Shown here: one piece after another, positions 63,276 through 64,000 of the stretch | Position numbering within the stretch: the stretch's first letter is position 1 | Layout: the number at the start of each line of letters is the position of its first letter | NCBI GenBank assembly: GCA_029961685.1 | Contig: JARWKL010000002.1 | Span: 27,682,908 to 27,746,907, forward strand | Direction: 5' to 3' | Source: Aristolochia californica | Lineage: Eukaryota > Streptophyta > Magnoliopsida > Piperales > Aristolochiaceae | DNA length: 64,000 nucleotides | Made by a program: the position numbers and the translations under genes | The notes under the pieces: generated by a model | Databases searched by the model: none | What the model was told of the DNA's origin: nothing | Seen by the model: only the letters and a program-made list of their open reading frames with translations

Positions 63276-64000
63276 ATTGGATATTTACAAGAGCCAAACA
63301 ACCCACTTTTTTCCTATACTTAAAAATCACAGATACTTTTTGGAATTATCTCTCTGAGCATTTGCGCACTTCCATTTTGGATGTTCAAATTTTTTTTCTG
63401 ATCCAAACTTGAATTTTCACTCTCCCATTTTTTCTGTAAACACAAAAGATATAAGGCAAATAGATCGCAACAAGATGAAAAATTTAGAGTTCATGTATGC
63501 AAAAAAATTTGAAAACTATAATAAATGTAAGTGAAGAAAATTATTTCACGTGCTAAAAATGAACTCCAAGGTTTTGTTATCCATGTTTGGGAAATTCCAC
63601 TAGTACAACCCCTATTAATATCTTCATGGAATTGTATAGGAAAGGGACTTCTAACTTATCCTAACTTGCTTTAAATGTGGTGGATATGCATGCCAGAAAC
63701 TTGTTGAGGATGCAAGTGACCTAAGAATTCAAAAATTTCAAGGCATAGAAAAAATAAAATTCTCAAGTGGTTAGATATTTTACTAGCGCCAAACAACCCA
63801 CTTTTTGCCTGTCCTTAAAAATCACAAGTACTTTTATGAATTTTCTCTCTCAGCATTTGTGCGTTTCCATATTGGATGTTCAAATTTTTTTTCATATCCA
63901 AACTTGAGTTTTCACTCTTCCATTTTTCTCGTAACCGGAAAAGATATAAGGCAAATAGATCGCAACAAAATGAAAGTTTTATATTTCATGTATACAAAAA

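Larger units (their letters stand above)
1..64000 (+). repeat. Satellite DNA array, ~500 bp monomer, about 130 head-to-tail copies
   Basis: The motif GGTTGGATATTTAC, or a close variant, recurs from about 282 to 63,769 with a mean spacing near 492 bp. Full units are 494-503 bp and the mean is lowered by truncated ones. The whole unit is conserved between these anchors, so this is a tandem array and not a dispersed motif. All units read in the same direction; I found no inverted unit. Sequence divergence between random units looks like 10-20 percent by eye, much less within higher-order repeats. No stretch is free of satellite sequence and no gene is supported. Both window ends lie inside a monomer, so the array extends further each way. 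The family name and host species are not recognised. Confidence 0.97.
58306..64000 (+). repeat. Distinct satellite subfamily, ~495 bp monomer
   Basis: Monomer starts: 58306, 58801, 59297, 59792, 60286, 60780, 61276, 61847, 62339, a truncated unit near 62,790, about 63276, 63769. Undamaged spacings are 494-496 bp, shorter than elsewhere, because the CAAGTTAACGTGTGGTTGG junction is here CAAGTGGTTGG, an 8 bp loss that also removes GTTAAC. From about 58,690 on, CATGCTTTAAATG replaces CATGTTTTAAATG and CCAAGGTTTTG replaces CCAAAGTTTTG in nearly every unit. GGATATTTTACC is also frequent. The subfamily runs past the window end. Confidence 0.9.

Noticed and set aside
1..64000. CRISPR array or prokaryotic tandem repeat system
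   Set aside because: The whole ~500 bp unit is repeated, with no short repeats separated by unique spacers and no nearby cas-like genes.
1..64000. CENP-B box-like motif
   Set aside because: I looked for the TTCG-N4-A-N2-CGGG pattern in typical monomers and did not find it. The occasional CTTCGGGG near 41,670, 46,555 and 55,865 lacks the spacing.

Overview
The whole 64 kb window is one uninterrupted satellite DNA array. A monomer of about 495-503 bp, roughly two-thirds A+T by eye, repeats head-to-tail about 130 times, always in the same orientation. The first and last monomers are cut by the window edges, so neither array border is visible. I see no protein-coding gene, rRNA, tRNA, CRISPR array, transposon or other non-satellite insertion. 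Megasatellites with this unit length and with nested higher-order repeats (HORs) are typical of eukaryotic heterochromatin (centromeric, pericentromeric or subtelomeric). A plant is a reasonable guess, but I do not recognise the family and nothing here fixes the species.

Layout, using as monomer start the GG of the conserved GGTTGGATATTTAC motif. 1-2,700: a four-monomer HOR (A-B-C-D, about 2.0 kb), with a second copy at 27,866-30,270. 2,700-8,735: diverged monomers including a dimeric HOR (period about 1,005 bp). 8,738-16,400: mostly simple monomers. 16,400-21,790: a tandem duplication of a six-monomer block with an exact 2,927 bp offset, whose second copy later lost about 416 bp. 21,790-27,865: monomers with one severely truncated unit, a block repeated about 8 kb downstream, and a dimeric HOR (period 997 bp). 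30,270-40,150: mixed monomers. 40,150-57,050: the most organised domain, built on a nine-monomer HOR (period 4,440 bp), in which single monomers, dimers and a trimer have been re-amplified. 58,300-64,000: a separate subfamily marked by an 8 bp deletion (monomer about 495 bp) and other shared variants.

The window therefore records array evolution by unequal exchange: nested duplications of 1, 2, 3, 4, 6 and 9 monomers, small duplications of 30, 58 and 77 bp, and about a dozen internal deletions, several ending in short direct repeats. The many open frames of 60-137 codons are by-products of the repeat: they recur once per monomer, mostly begin at GTG, and are broken in many copies. The most speculative signal is a pair of splice-site-like motifs per monomer that bracket a frame-neutral 126 nt segment; it is reported as a hypothesis only.
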